This document shows, piece after piece, positions 7,923 to 17,201 of a stretch of 37,699 nt of DNA (within the stretch, counting starts at the first letter, position 1; the number at the start of each line of letters is the position of its first letter). The stretch is from Rhodospirillaceae bacterium. GTDB taxonomy: Bacteria; Pseudomonadota; Alphaproteobacteria; Rhodospirillales; UBA2165. The notes under the pieces were generated by a model. It saw nothing but the letters and a program-made list of their open reading frames with translations. It did no database searches and was not told the origin of the DNA. The DNA lies in contig NZAK01000075.1 of the NCBI GenBank assembly GCA_002687515.1, forward strand, positions 1 through 37,699, given 5' to 3'. Both the position numbers and the translations under genes were made by a program.

Positions 7923-9059
7923 ATGAATCAGATATCACGATACATAACCCGGCAACTCATCTGGTCGACGGCGATGATCACGCTGGTGATGACCGGCGTC
8001 ATCTGGCTGTTCGTGTCGGTTAGGGCGGTTGAATCGATCATCAATCGCGGCCTGTCGCTCAAATTGTTTCTTACCCTAACGGTATTACAGCTCCCGAACT
8101 TCCTGATCCAGATTATTCCCATCGCGTTGTTCATTGCCGTCTTGTTCGTCTATGGACGGCTGAATTCAGACCGCGAAATAGTGGTCCTGCGCGCCGCCGG
8201 AATGAGCCCGCTGGCGTTCGCCCGGCCGGTGCTGGCGCTTGGCTTGGTCTTCACACTTATCGGCTACGGTCTCACCCTTTGGGCGACCCCGAAATCGTAC
8301 CAGAAGTTCCGTGAACTCCAATGGGACATCCGTTACAGCTTTTCCCACGTGCTGCTAAGGGAAGGCGTATTCAACACAATCTCAGACCAGATTACCGTTT
8401 ATATCCGCGAACGGTCGGGCGAAACCGAATTGCGCGGCCTGTTGATACACGACAACAGAGACCCGGCAAAACCGGCGACGGTTATCGCCGAACGTGGCGC
8501 CATGGCGCAAACCCCATCCGGTGCCCGCGTATTAATGTTTACAGGCAACCGCCAGGAAATCGACCGCAAATCGGGCAAGCTTTCGATCTTGTATTTTGAC
8601 CACTACAGTTTCGATCTCGGCGGGGTCGTCAACAAGCCCGACGCCCGGTTTCGAGAAGCACGGGAACGGTCGGTGGATGAGTTGCTGCAGCTGAAAAAGA
8701 CCGATGTCGGCAATCCGAAGGATTACGGTAAATTTGTCGCCGAAGCCCACCAACGGTTGGCCCTGCCGATCAACGCCCTCGGCTTCGCCTTGATCGCTTT
8801 TTTGTCTGTCATGCTCGGCGGTTTCTCGCGCCGCGGACAGCTGACCAAGGTATTGGCCGCATCGGCTCTCTTTATAGGGTTGCAAATCCTCGATTTGGGC
8901 CTGATTAACTTAACGGCCAAAAACCTCGGCCTTATACCAGCCATCTACGCCGCCGGATTCGGTCCCGTACTACTCGCAATTATTTTGCTTTTAATTCATC
9001 CGACGCCTCGCTTGTTAATGCGTAGAGTTAAAAACGCCGAGCCGGTGGCCACCAACTAG
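7923..9059 (+). CDS. lptF: LPS export ABC transporter permease LptF
   Basis: A 378-aa inner-membrane permease of the LptB2FG complex, which extracts lipopolysaccharide from the inner membrane and passes it to the periplasmic bridge. It begins with the family-typical MNQISRYITRQLIWSTAMIT. It has three membrane segments in the first 115 residues, a periplasmic beta-jellyroll region (about 120-255, including VIAERGAMAQTPSG), and three more membrane segments from about 275 to 360. Length matches LptF. It is placed 11 nt before lptG and upstream of lptD, an order common in alphaproteobacteria. The start ATG has no Shine-Dalgarno sequence; see the TATAAT at 7909. lptA, lptB and lptC are not in the window. 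Confidence 0.92.
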   Translation: MNQISRYITRQLIWSTAMITLVMTGVIWLFVSVRAVESIINRGLSLKLFLTLTVLQLPNFLIQIIPIALFIAVLFVYGRLNSDREIVVLRAAGMSPLAFARPVLALGLVFTLIGYGLTLWATPKSYQKFRELQWDIRYSFSHVLLREGVFNTISDQITVYIRERSGETELRGLLIHDNRDPAKPATVIAERGAMAQTPSGARVLMFTGNRQEIDRKSGKLSILYFDHYSFDLGGVVNKPDARFREARERSVDELLQLKKTDVGNPKDYGKFVAEAHQRLALPINALGFALIAFLSVMLGGFSRRGQLTKVLAASALFIGLQILDLGLINLTAKNLGLIPAIYAAGFGPVLLAIILLLIHPTPRLLMRRVKNAEPVATN

Positions 9060-9070
9060 GATATCGAGAC

Positions 9071-10174
9071 TTGCACTTGTCCACGGTTCTCTCGACTTAT
9101 ATCGGCCGGCAGTTTTTTGTCAGCTTCGGGATCATCTTTTTCATTTTCCTCGGCCTGATTTTTCTGTTCGACACGGTTGAGCTGCTGCGCCGGGCAGCCA
9201 GTCATGAAAATGTCGGCTTGGCGCTGGTCCTGCAAATGAGCTTGATGAAATTGCCCTTTATGGGCCAGCAGGCATTTCCGTTCGCGGTATTATTCGGCGG
9301 CATGGCGACCTTTTGGCGTCTGACCCGTAACAGCGAGCTTGTCGTCGCGCGGGCGGCTGGCGTATCGGCATGGCAGTTCCTATTTCCGGTTTTAACGGCG
9401 GCATTCCTGCTCGGCGTCATCAAAATTACGGCGCTCAATCCGCTGGCATCGGCGCTGCTGGCTAAGTTCGACCGGTTGAACGCAACCTATCTGCAGGGGC
9501 AAAGTAATTTGCTTACTGTATCACCGACCGGCCTTTGGCTTAGACAGGCCAATGAAAAGAACCAATCGGTCATTCGCGCCGCATCAATCGACATTGATGG
9601 CGCCGATATCAACCTCAAGGATGTGACCATATTCGTTTATAAAGGGTCCGATCGTTTCAACCAACGCATCGATGCAGGAACCGCCGAACTGGAAGATAAA
9701 TTCTGGCACTTGAAAGATGCGGTCATTCACGACCGGGAGAACGAGCTGCCGCGCCGGGCCGCCGAACACTGGTTTGCGACCGATATCACGGTCGACAACA
9801 TAAACGACAGCTTCGCGCCGCCCGAAACCTTGTCTTTTTGGGATTTGCCCGGTTTTATTAGCAATCTGGACCGAGCCGGCTTCAGCGCCACCCGCCACCG
9901 GCTTTATTGGCACACCCTGCTTGCCGCACCCCTGCTCCTTTGCGCCATGGTATTGATTGCAGCCACATTCACGCTTCGCCATTCGAGAGTGGTCAACGTG
10001 ACCTATGTCGTTGTCGGCGGGATATTGACGGGTTTCGTACTTTTCTTTTTTTCGGATATCGTCTTCGCCCTTGGCATCCGTGAAAGCATACCGGTGGTCC
10101 TGGCGGCGTGGACCCCATCGGGAATATCGATGCTGCTGGGATTGGCCATGATGTTTCATCTGGAGGACGGATGA
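9071..10174 (+). CDS. lptG: LPS export ABC transporter permease LptG
   Basis: A 367-aa partner permease of LptF in LptB2FG. Same architecture: N-terminal membrane segments up to about residue 120 (STYIGRQFFVSFG at the start, RAAGVSAWQFLFP near 93), a periplasmic jellyroll at about 130-255, then C-terminal membrane helices from about 275. The most upstream start is the TTG at 9071, with TAGGA about 10 nt before it; a second in-frame TTG at 9077 is possible. The stop overlaps the lptD start (ATGA), showing tight coupling of inner-membrane and outer-membrane LPS transport genes. Confidence 0.92.
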   Translation: MHLSTVLSTYIGRQFFVSFGIIFFIFLGLIFLFDTVELLRRAASHENVGLALVLQMSLMKLPFMGQQAFPFAVLFGGMATFWRLTRNSELVVARAAGVSAWQFLFPVLTAAFLLGVIKITALNPLASALLAKFDRLNATYLQGQSNLLTVSPTGLWLRQANEKNQSVIRAASIDIDGADINLKDVTIFVYKGSDRFNQRIDAGTAELEDKFWHLKDAVIHDRENELPRRAAEHWFATDITVDNINDSFAPPETLSFWDLPGFISNLDRAGFSATRHRLYWHTLLAAPLLLCAMVLIAATFTLRHSRVVNVTYVVVGGILTGFVLFFFSDIVFALGIRESIPVVLAAWTPSGISMLLGLAMMFHLEDG

Positions 10175-12327
10175 AGCGCACCCTGAAATACCTGCTTGCT
10201 TGGGTCGCCTTGGTGATGGCGGTTGTGTCGAGCGGCGGTGCGAATGCCCAAAATTTGGACACCGCGCAGCCGCTGCTATTTACCGCGGACAAGCTTACCC
10301 ATGACCGCGAATTGGGCGTTGTCACGGCTTCGGGCAACGTCGAAATATCGCAAAAGGAAAGGATTCTTTTAGCCGACACGGTGTCCTACAGCGAACGCCA
10401 AAATATTGTGACCGCGTCGGGTAATGTTACGCTGTTGGAGCCGAGCGGCGACGTGCTGTTCGCCGAGCACATGGAACTGACGGGTGATTTCAAGGACGGC
10501 ACCATCCGCGGCCTGCGCATCCGGCTGTCCGATAACGCGCGTATCGCCGCTTCCGGTGCCCGCCGTTCGCGCGGCGTTAGAACAGAAATGCGCAATGCGG
10601 TTTATTCGCCATGCGACAAATGCGCCTCGGAAACCGGCGATCCACCGCTGTGGCAATTGAAAGCCGTCAAGGTTGTCCACGACCAGGAAAAGAAGGTCAT
10701 CGAGTACCGCGACGCCTGGATGGAATTCGCCGGCATTCCTGTCGCATATACGCCTTATTTTTCGCACCCCGACCCGACCGTGAAGCGCAAGACGGGCTTC
10801 CTGACCCCGCGCCTCGGCGGCTCGACAACGCTGGGAACGTCGATCACCACACCCTACTATATCGCCTTGGCGCCCAATCGGGACATCACCATCACACCCA
10901 CATTGACGACCAAGGAACGGTTGCTTCTGGAAGGTGAATACCGGGAATTGCAGCGCGACCAGCGGTTCGACGCGCGCGGCAGCGCGACTTACGATTCGGA
11001 TAACGAGTTTCGCGGCCATATCAATACGTCGATCCGGCATGACGTCAACGATAGCTGGCGCTGGGGCGCCGACATAAAACGGAGCACCGACGATACCTAT
11101 CTCCGGCGCTATCGATTAGGTTCCCAGAATTCCTTGAATACGAGATTATTTGCCGAAGCGTTTCGCGGCCGCGACTACGCATCTGCCGATTCCTACCTTT
11201 ACCAGGGCTTGCGCGTCTCCGACGATCCCGGAACAACGCCTATCGTGTTTCCGATGCTGGAACTCAATCATGTTGGCGAGCCGGGCAAATATGGTGTGAA
11301 CACTTCACTGGACGCCAGCCTATTGGCGCTTACCCGGACGCATGGAACCGATACCCGCCGCCTATCGATCAAGGGCGGCATCGGCATGCCCTATTTCGGT
11401 CCCCTGGGAGACGTGATCGAACTTTCCGCGACCTTGCGCGGTGATCTATATCACTATGCCAGCCATCCCATCGAGGGTGAAGCCGGCGGATATGACACCG
11501 GATTTGAAGGCCGCGTTTATCCCCTGTTGACGGCTGGCTGGCGCTTGCCGCTATCCCGCCGGCACGGGTCAAGTATTACCGAGATCATGGAACCCGCCGT
11601 GGCGGTATTCGTCAGCCCGAACATGGGTAATTCGTCGACCATTCCCAATGAAGACAGCATCGAACAGGAATTCGACGAAACCAACCTTTTTTCGCCAAAC
11701 AAGTTTACCGGTCTGGACCGGGTGGAGGGCGGCACGCGCATCAGCTACGGCCTTCGCTGGGGCGCGTATGGCGCCAAGGGTGGCAGCACCTCATTCTTTA
11801 TCGGTCAACGCTACAGATTTAGGAGGGATGATTCCTTTCCCGACGCATCCGGATTGGAAGATGATTTTTCCGATCTTGTTGCCCGGGTTCGAATTCGCCC
11901 CGATAAAAATCTCTCGCTGGCATATAAGACGCGCATCGACAAAAACGATCTGTCGCCGCGGCGAACGGAATTAAACCTGGCGGCCGGCCCACCGGCGCTA
12001 AATTTGAGAACGAACTATGTATTTTTCGATCGGCAGGAAGGTTCGGAATTCGGCGGGCGCGAGGAAATACAGGGCCAAATTTCGACCAAATTAAACCGGT
12101 TGTGGAGAGCCGGGTTTGCTTCGCGCTATAATCTTGAAGGCGAAGGGGAATTAAGGTCGCTTGGCCTCAACTTTACATACGAATGCGAATGTTTTGTATT
12201 TAACGTATCGCTGCGCCGCGAGTTTTACGAAGATCGTGATTTGAAACCCAATGATTCGATTTTATTTCGCCTGACCTTCAAGACATTGGGAGACATCCAG
12301 ACGGGCGTCAGCCGAAGCGGGAACTGA
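10171..12327 (+). CDS. lptD: LPS-assembly protein LptD
   Basis: A 718-aa outer-membrane protein that inserts LPS into the outer leaflet with LptE. A signal peptide is visible at 1-26 (basic start, hydrophobic core, ANA before Q27). An OstA/LptA-like jellyroll follows (about 35-150, with FTADKLTHDRELGVV and TASGNVEI), then a large beta-barrel domain. Cysteine pairs occur near residue 147 (SPCDKC) and near 670 (ECEC), matching the N-terminal and C-terminal Cys positions that form inter-domain disulfides in E. coli LptD. I chose ATG 10171, which has GGAGG at 10162-10166 and yields the signal peptide, over an open-frame start at 10108. It overlaps lptG by 4 nt and is followed by its chaperone gene surA. 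Confidence 0.93.
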   Translation: MKRTLKYLLAWVALVMAVVSSGGANAQNLDTAQPLLFTADKLTHDRELGVVTASGNVEISQKERILLADTVSYSERQNIVTASGNVTLLEPSGDVLFAEHMELTGDFKDGTIRGLRIRLSDNARIAASGARRSRGVRTEMRNAVYSPCDKCASETGDPPLWQLKAVKVVHDQEKKVIEYRDAWMEFAGIPVAYTPYFSHPDPTVKRKTGFLTPRLGGSTTLGTSITTPYYIALAPNRDITITPTLTTKERLLLEGEYRELQRDQRFDARGSATYDSDNEFRGHINTSIRHDVNDSWRWGADIKRSTDDTYLRRYRLGSQNSLNTRLFAEAFRGRDYASADSYLYQGLRVSDDPGTTPIVFPMLELNHVGEPGKYGVNTSLDASLLALTRTHGTDTRRLSIKGGIGMPYFGPLGDVIELSATLRGDLYHYASHPIEGEAGGYDTGFEGRVYPLLTAGWRLPLSRRHGSSITEIMEPAVAVFVSPNMGNSSTIPNEDSIEQEFDETNLFSPNKFTGLDRVEGGTRISYGLRWGAYGAKGGSTSFFIGQRYRFRRDDSFPDASGLEDDFSDLVARVRIRPDKNLSLAYKTRIDKNDLSPRRTELNLAAGPPALNLRTNYVFFDRQEGSEFGGREEIQGQISTKLNRLWRAGFASRYNLEGEGELRSLGLNFTYECECFVFNVSLRREFYEDRDLKPNDSILFRLTFKTLGDIQTGVSRSGN

Positions 12328-12348
12328 TACCAAGGTGCGGTGCAACCA

Positions 12349-13671
12349 ATGAAACGATCACCGAAACATAGAGCTTGGACGACTGCTCCAAGGCCGAAGA
12401 CAATTCTTCGCACGCTTGCGCTCGCCGCCGGGCTTATCATTTTCTACCCCCTATCGCCTGACCGTCAGGTCAGTGCTCAGAACTCGCAACGAATAGTCGC
12501 CATCGTCAACGACGAGATAATTTCGGGCTTCGATTTATCTTCGCGGCTAGATCTCGTAATTCTTTCATCGCAGTTGCCGAAGACACCGCAGGTCCGAAAA
12601 CGTATCTCTTCCCAGGTTCTGCGCAGGCTGATTGACGACAAACTCCGGCTGCAGGAAGCGCGCCGGCTCAAAATAACAGTAGGTGAAGCCGAATTCGACG
12701 CGGCGGTTCGATCCATCGAAAAAAATAACCGCATGAAATCGGGCGGAATGATTGAGCTCTTAAAGCGCAACAACATCGACCGCATTGCTTTCTCAACCCA
12801 GATCGAGGCGACCATTGCCTGGCAAAAAATTATCCGGCGGCAAGTTCGGGGGAGGGTCAATATCAGCGACGAAACTATCGATGACGCGATCAGCCGCATG
12901 AAAGACAACAAAGGCAAGCCTGAGTATTTGATTTCCGAAATATTCATTCCGTTTGAAACCGGCAAACCCGTGGATCAGACGAAAAAACTTGCCGAACGGC
13001 TCTATCAGCAGATTGCCGAAGGCGCCAACTTTGACGCGCTCGCCCGCACCTTCTCGCAAAGCGCAACCGCCGCGGCAGGGGGCAACCTCGGCTGGATTCG
13101 CAAAGATCAATTGGATCCGGAACTGTCCGAAGTTGTCGTCAAAATGAAGCGGGGATCTGTGTCAAAGCCGATCCATGGGCCAGACGGCTTCTACGTCCTG
13201 GTGTTGCGCAACCAGCGCATTTCAGAGGGCCTGCCCCAACCCAACATTATCGTGGATTTGCAGCAGGTTTTTCTGGCATTGCCGAAGGGGGCTCCGAAGG
13301 AAATAGCAGCTTCACAAATGGAATTGGCGCGGACGGTGGCGAATTCGGCGGAAAGTTGTCGGGATATGGAAAAACTGGGTAAGGAGCTTGGCGCCACACG
13401 GTCGGGCAAGCTAAATGGAATTAAGCTTTCTAACCTTCCTCCCAACATTCGAGCCACGGTTGCCGATTTGAAGGTCGGCGAATCCAGCGAACCCATCAAG
13501 ACCGGCGGCGGCATCGTCGTGTTGATGACTTGCGGCCGTAAAGGTGATCTGGCCGACGCACAGGTGCGTACACAAGTTGAATTCATGCTGCTGGAACAAC
13601 GGGCTAAACTGATTGCGCGGCGCCTTCTTCGCGATTTGAGGCGAGCCGCATTCGTGGATATTCGGCAATGA
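12349..13671 (+). CDS. surA: periplasmic peptidyl-prolyl isomerase / chaperone SurA
   Basis: A protein of about 440 aa. A basic N-terminus and a hydrophobic stretch (TLALAAGLIIFYPL) ending near VSAQ suggest export. A SurA N-terminal chaperone domain follows (RIVAIVNDEIISGFDL onward), then a parvulin PPIase domain around 195-295 (LISEIFIPFETG, ANFDALARTFSQS, GGNLGWI, PIHGPDGFYVLVL). A second, divergent or inactive parvulin-like part follows. SurA escorts beta-barrel proteins such as LptD to the Bam complex, so its place right after lptD makes functional sense. The start could be GTG 12340 or ATG 12349; AAGG at 12332 is better spaced for the ATG. The stop overlaps pdxA by 4 nt (ATGA). Confidence 0.88.
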   Translation: MKRSPKHRAWTTAPRPKTILRTLALAAGLIIFYPLSPDRQVSAQNSQRIVAIVNDEIISGFDLSSRLDLVILSSQLPKTPQVRKRISSQVLRRLIDDKLRLQEARRLKITVGEAEFDAAVRSIEKNNRMKSGGMIELLKRNNIDRIAFSTQIEATIAWQKIIRRQVRGRVNISDETIDDAISRMKDNKGKPEYLISEIFIPFETGKPVDQTKKLAERLYQQIAEGANFDALARTFSQSATAAAGGNLGWIRKDQLDPELSEVVVKMKRGSVSKPIHGPDGFYVLVLRNQRISEGLPQPNIIVDLQQVFLALPKGAPKEIAASQMELARTVANSAESCRDMEKLGKELGATRSGKLNGIKLSNLPPNIRATVADLKVGESSEPIKTGGGIVVLMTCGRKGDLADAQVRTQVEFMLLEQRAKLIARRLLRDLRRAAFVDIRQ

Positions 13672-14684
13672 CCGATCGGCAATTGCCGATCGCCCTCACC
13701 ATGGGAGAACCCGCCGGTATCGGTGGCGAGTTGAGCATCATGATCTGGCGGCGGCATCGCCGGGAGATTTCGCCTTTTTTTCTGATCGACGATGCGAGCC
13801 GCCTGCAAGGCCTCTCGGAAAGCATCGGTGAGCGCGTTGATGTCGGCGTCATTTCCGAACCCGAAGAGGCCCGGCACATGTTCCCGGACCGGCTTCCGGT
13901 GTTGGCGCTTCCGCTTGCCGCTCCGGTTGTTCCCGGCCAATTGAACGGTAAAAACAGCCCGGCGGTCATGGCGTCGATCGAAATGGCGGTTCAGCTTGTG
14001 CGCGCCGGCCGCGCCGGTGCCGTCGTCACCAATCCGATCCATAAGCAAGCGCTGTACAAAGCCGGCTTCGCCCATCCCGGCCACACCGAATTTCTGGCGG
14101 CACTGGCGGAGGTGAAGAGCGAGCCGATCATGATGCTGGCCAGCGATCGCTTGCGCGTGGTGACGGTGACCCGGCATCTGAGCCTTGCCGGCGCGCTCGA
14201 ACGGTTGTCGCAGGCGCTGATCGTCGAGACCGTCGAAACCGTGCATGTGGCGCTATGCCGGGATTTTGCGATCCCGGCGCCGCGCATCGCGGTTTCGGCG
14301 CTTAACCCGCATGGCGGCGAGGCTGGAACCATGGGCCAAGAGGAAATCGATTTGATCCAACCGGCCATCGAACGGCTGCGAAAAAACGGCGTCAAGGTTT
14401 CCGGTCCGCATCCGGCCGATACGCTGTTCCATCCGCGCGCGCGCGCCAGGTACGATGCCGCGGTTTGCATGTATCACGATCAGGCGCTGATTCCGATCAA
14501 GACCATCGATTTCGATGGCGCCGTCAATATAACGCTGGGTTTGCCATTTATCCGCACCTCGCCCGATCATGGCACTGCGCTCGATATAGCCGGCACCGGC
14601 ACCGCCAATGAGGGCAGCCTTCTCGCCGCCCTAACCGCGGCGTCGGTGATGTCGGCCAACCGGGCGCGCGGATTACCGGAATAG
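13668..14684 (+). CDS. pdxA: 4-hydroxythreonine-4-phosphate dehydrogenase PdxA
   Basis: A 338-aa NAD-dependent, divalent-metal enzyme of DXP-dependent vitamin B6 synthesis, oxidising 4-phosphohydroxy-L-threonine. Motifs in order: GEPAGIGGE near 14, TNPIHKQAL near 123, HPGHTEFLA near 138, NPHGGEAG near 212, MYHDQALIPIK near 268 and RTSPDHGTALD near 296. The three metal-binding histidines of the family are present (PGHTE, NPHGGE, YHDQ). Full length. The gene overlaps surA by 4 nt and is followed 5 nt later by rsmA, the classical surA-pdxA-ksgA order. Confidence 0.95.
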   Translation: MTDRQLPIALTMGEPAGIGGELSIMIWRRHRREISPFFLIDDASRLQGLSESIGERVDVGVISEPEEARHMFPDRLPVLALPLAAPVVPGQLNGKNSPAVMASIEMAVQLVRAGRAGAVVTNPIHKQALYKAGFAHPGHTEFLAALAEVKSEPIMMLASDRLRVVTVTRHLSLAGALERLSQALIVETVETVHVALCRDFAIPAPRIAVSALNPHGGEAGTMGQEEIDLIQPAIERLRKNGVKVSGPHPADTLFHPRARARYDAAVCMYHDQALIPIKTIDFDGAVNITLGLPFIRTSPDHGTALDIAGTGTANEGSLLAALTAASVMSANRARGLPE

Positions 14685-14689
14685 ACGCC

Positions 14690-15547
14690 ATGGCCCCGTC
14701 CGGGAAGCCGGGTCGCGAACCCGAATTGCCGCCGCTCCGCGAGATCATCAAGCGGTTTCAATTGACGGCGCAAAAATCCCTGGGCCAGCATTTCCTTTTG
14801 GATAGCAACCTGACCGGCCGCATCGCCCGCGTCGCGGGCGCCCTCGAGCCCAAGCACATAATCGAGGTGGGTCCCGGCCCGGGAAGCTTGACCCGGGCGC
14901 TGCTGGCCCAAGGCGCGGCAAGCGTGACGGCGATCGAAAAGGACCGGCGCTGCGTCGCCGCCCTCGAACATTTGCAGGAAGCTTATCCCGACAGGCTGCG
15001 TGTTTTGGAAGCCGATGCGCTTGATATCGATCCGGCCAGCGCGGCACCGGCACCGCGCATCATTGTTTCCAATCTGCCCTACAACATTTCGACGGTGCTT
15101 ATCGTCAAATGGCTCAGATCCGTCCGAGACATCGATTTGTTGGTGCTGATGCTGCAGAAAGAGGTCGCCGACAGGCTTGCCGCCATTCCCGGAAACAAAA
15201 TATACGGACGGCTATCGGTGATAACGCAATGGCTGTGCGAGGTTGAGATCGCGTTCAACGTCGACAAGCGGGCATTTACCCCGCCGCCCAAGGTCGCATC
15301 CAGCGTGGTGGTCTTGAAACCGCGCTCCGAACCCGCCGCGCCAGCCGAGTGGGACAGCCTCGAGGCGGTGACCGCGGCCGCCTTCAACCAGCGCCGCAAG
15401 ATGCTGCGCGCATCCTTGAAATCGATGAATTTCGATTTCGACGGCCTCGCCATCGAGCCGACGGCACGCGCCGAGGAACTGAGCGTCGAGGAATTTTGCC
15501 GCCTGGCAAGAGCGCACGCGGCGGCGAAAAACGCGGCTGGCGACTAA
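14690..15547 (+). CDS. rsmA: 16S rRNA dimethyladenosine transferase RsmA (KsgA)
   Basis: A 285-aa SAM-dependent methyltransferase that dimethylates A1518 and A1519 (E. coli numbering) at the 3' end of 16S rRNA during small-subunit assembly. Visible are LGQHFLLD near 27, the SAM-binding motif EVGPGPGSLT near 60, the acidic EKD at strand 2, the catalytic NLPYNIS near 127, and a C-terminal region with FTPPPKVASSVV. Normal length. Last gene of the lptF-rsmA run. It converges on gmk with the two stop codons overlapping by 3 nt within a 4-nt gene overlap, leaving no room for a separate terminator. Confidence 0.95.
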   Translation: MAPSGKPGREPELPPLREIIKRFQLTAQKSLGQHFLLDSNLTGRIARVAGALEPKHIIEVGPGPGSLTRALLAQGAASVTAIEKDRRCVAALEHLQEAYPDRLRVLEADALDIDPASAAPAPRIIVSNLPYNISTVLIVKWLRSVRDIDLLVLMLQKEVADRLAAIPGNKIYGRLSVITQWLCEVEIAFNVDKRAFTPPPKVASSVVVLKPRSEPAAPAEWDSLEAVTAAAFNQRRKMLRASLKSMNFDFDGLAIEPTARAEELSVEEFCRLARAHAAAKNAAGD

Positions 15548-16200
15548 TCGATACCCCGTAGATCTTGGACAAATTCATGCAGGCCTATCAGGCGGCTCCT
15601 GCGTGATCTTTCCGCTTCCAGGATTGCCTGCACCCGCCCGACGCTTTGTTCGACATCGTCGTTGACGATGACATATCCGTATTCGGGAAAATGGCTCATT
15701 TCATCGGAAGCCTTCTCCATGCGCTGGCGCACCACGTCATCGGGGTCCCGCGCCCGGCGATGCAGCCGGCTTTCCAGTTCCTCGGTGCTCGGCGGCAGGA
15801 TGAAGACGCTGACCAGATCGGCGCCCATGTTTTTATCGCTGGCGAGTTGCTGCGTGCCCTGCCAATCGATATCAAAGAGGACATCGGTACCCTCGGAAAG
15901 CGCCTTTTCGACGGGGCCGCGCGGGGTTCCGTAAAAATACTCGAAAACGTGGGCATGCTCCAAAAAGGCGCCATCCTTGGTCAGCCGGGTGAAGGTTTTT
16001 TCATCGACAAAATTATAATCGACGCCCTCGGTCTCGCCGGCCCGCTTCGGCCGGGTGGTCGTCGAAACCGACATGACAAGATTGTCGTCCAGCCGCAGCA
16101 GCTCCCTCGAGATGGTGGTCTTGCCGGCTCCCGAAGGAGAGGACAGGACGAAAATCAAGCCGCGGCGATCAAAATACGGCGAAGGTGTCTGCTCACTCAA
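15544..16200 (-). CDS. gmk: guanylate kinase Gmk
   Basis: A 218-aa enzyme that phosphorylates GMP/dGMP with ATP. Walker A is SSPSGAGKTT (20-29), followed by the GMP-binding segment STTTRPKRAGETEGVDY (about 46-62) and the VLFDIDWQGTQQL strand near 107. The start appears to be TTG at 16200, overlapping the yicC end by 8 nt, with AGGTG upstream; no in-frame ATG would keep the P-loop. The yicC-gmk pair is widespread. The gene ends head-on against rsmA. Confidence 0.93.
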   Translation of the reverse strand: MSEQTPSPYFDRRGLIFVLSSPSGAGKTTISRELLRLDDNLVMSVSTTTRPKRAGETEGVDYNFVDEKTFTRLTKDGAFLEHAHVFEYFYGTPRGPVEKALSEGTDVLFDIDWQGTQQLASDKNMGADLVSVFILPPSTEELESRLHRRARDPDDVVRQRMEKASDEMSHFPEYGYVIVNDDVEQSVGRVQAILEAERSRRSRLIGLHEFVQDLRGID

Positions 16201-17086
16201 TGTTCTGCACCTGCTCCCTGAACTGCTCGACCACCGACTTCAATTCGAGCCCGATCCGCGATAGTTCGAGGTCCGATGCCTTCGAGCAAATGGTATTGGC
16301 TTCGCGGGTGAATTCCTGGCAGAGAAAATCCAGCTTGCGCCCAACCGCGCCGCCGCCGTCCAAAAGCTCGCCGGCGGCTTGCAAATGAGCCCCGAGCCGG
16401 TCCAGTTCCTCGCGCACGTCCGAGCGGGTGATTAAAATGGCCACTTCCTGCGCCAGACGTTCCTCGGGCAACGCCGGTTCCGCCTGCAAAAGCTCGGTGA
16501 TCTGTTCGCGCAGTTTGCGCTCGATGCTTTCAGGCTGGGTTTCGGCGACTTCCGCGGCACCGCCGCAAAGCGCGCCGATATTGTCCAGATGCGCGGCCAG
16601 CACCGATTTCATGCGGGCGCCTTCGTCGGCGCGCATCTCGGACAAGCCGTCGATGGCGGCCGACAGACTATCGAGAATGCTTTTTTTAAGCGCCTTCATC
16701 TCGGCTTCGTCGGCAACTTCGTCGACAGCCTCGACGACCCCGCGGACGCCGAGCAGGCCATCAATGCGCGGCGGGTCAAACACGTTGTCGCCGGCTTCGA
16801 AGGTCTTCGCCGTATCGATCAAATGATCCAGCAAATCCTTGTTGATGCGATAACCAATGCCGCTTTCGTCCAACGCCAGCGACAGCGTCAGATTGATGTT
16901 TCCCCGCTTGAACCGTTTCGATACCGCCGCCCGCGCGGCGGCTTCCATTTCATCGAAACCGCTCGGCATGCGGCAGCGCACATCCAGGCCCTTGCCGTTG
17001 ACACTTTTCACTTCCCAGCTCCAGGTATGGGAACCCTCGGCGCCAGTGGCGCGCGCAAATCCGGTCATCGAGTTCAATTCAGACAT
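16193..17086 (-). CDS. YicC family endoribonuclease/stress-induced protein
   Basis: A 297-aa YicC protein. It opens with the family signature LNSMTGFARATG, followed by WEVKSVNGKGLDVRCRMP (about 24-41), an acidic middle region and the C-terminal DUF1732 domain (REQITELLQ; GRKLDFLCQEFTREANTICSK near 250). E. coli YicC has been described as an RNase acting on small RNAs; the role here is inferred from the family. Start ATG at 17086. Its promoter candidate lies in the 111-nt gap upstream, and gmk follows with an 8-nt overlap. Confidence 0.9.
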   Translation of the reverse strand: MSELNSMTGFARATGAEGSHTWSWEVKSVNGKGLDVRCRMPSGFDEMEAAARAAVSKRFKRGNINLTLSLALDESGIGYRINKDLLDHLIDTAKTFEAGDNVFDPPRIDGLLGVRGVVEAVDEVADEAEMKALKKSILDSLSAAIDGLSEMRADEGARMKSVLAAHLDNIGALCGGAAEVAETQPESIERKLREQITELLQAEPALPEERLAQEVAILITRSDVREELDRLGAHLQAAGELLDGGGAVGRKLDFLCQEFTREANTICSKASDLELSRIGLELKSVVEQFREQVQNIE

Positions 17087-17171
17087 ATCGGGTACAGGGC
17101 CTTGAGTGAAAGTCTATCCACGGATACCAACGGTGCCTCAGTTTATGGAAATCATATCGGTTGCGCCATGT

Positions 17172-17201
17172 AAACTAGGGATACACCGGAAAAAGTGTCA
17201 A
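17172..17201 (-). promoter_or_regulatory. sigma-70-type promoter candidate for yicC-gmk
   Basis: On the minus strand a perfect TTGACA (complement of 17196-17201) is followed after 18 nt by TAGTTT (complement of 17172-17177), about 85 nt before the yicC ATG. The -35 overlaps the stop codon of the upstream TPR glycosyltransferase gene, so yicC-gmk can be transcribed independently of it. Confidence 0.5.

Noticed and set aside
10108-10170. Upstream start for LptD within lptG
   Set aside because: It would bury the signal peptide; ATG 10171 with GGAGG and the ATGA overlap is the better start.
12328-12338. TACCAAGGTGC after lptD, similar to the end of the 20998-21270 element
   Set aside because: Only about 10 nt match, with one mismatch and no partner repeat; this is within chance.
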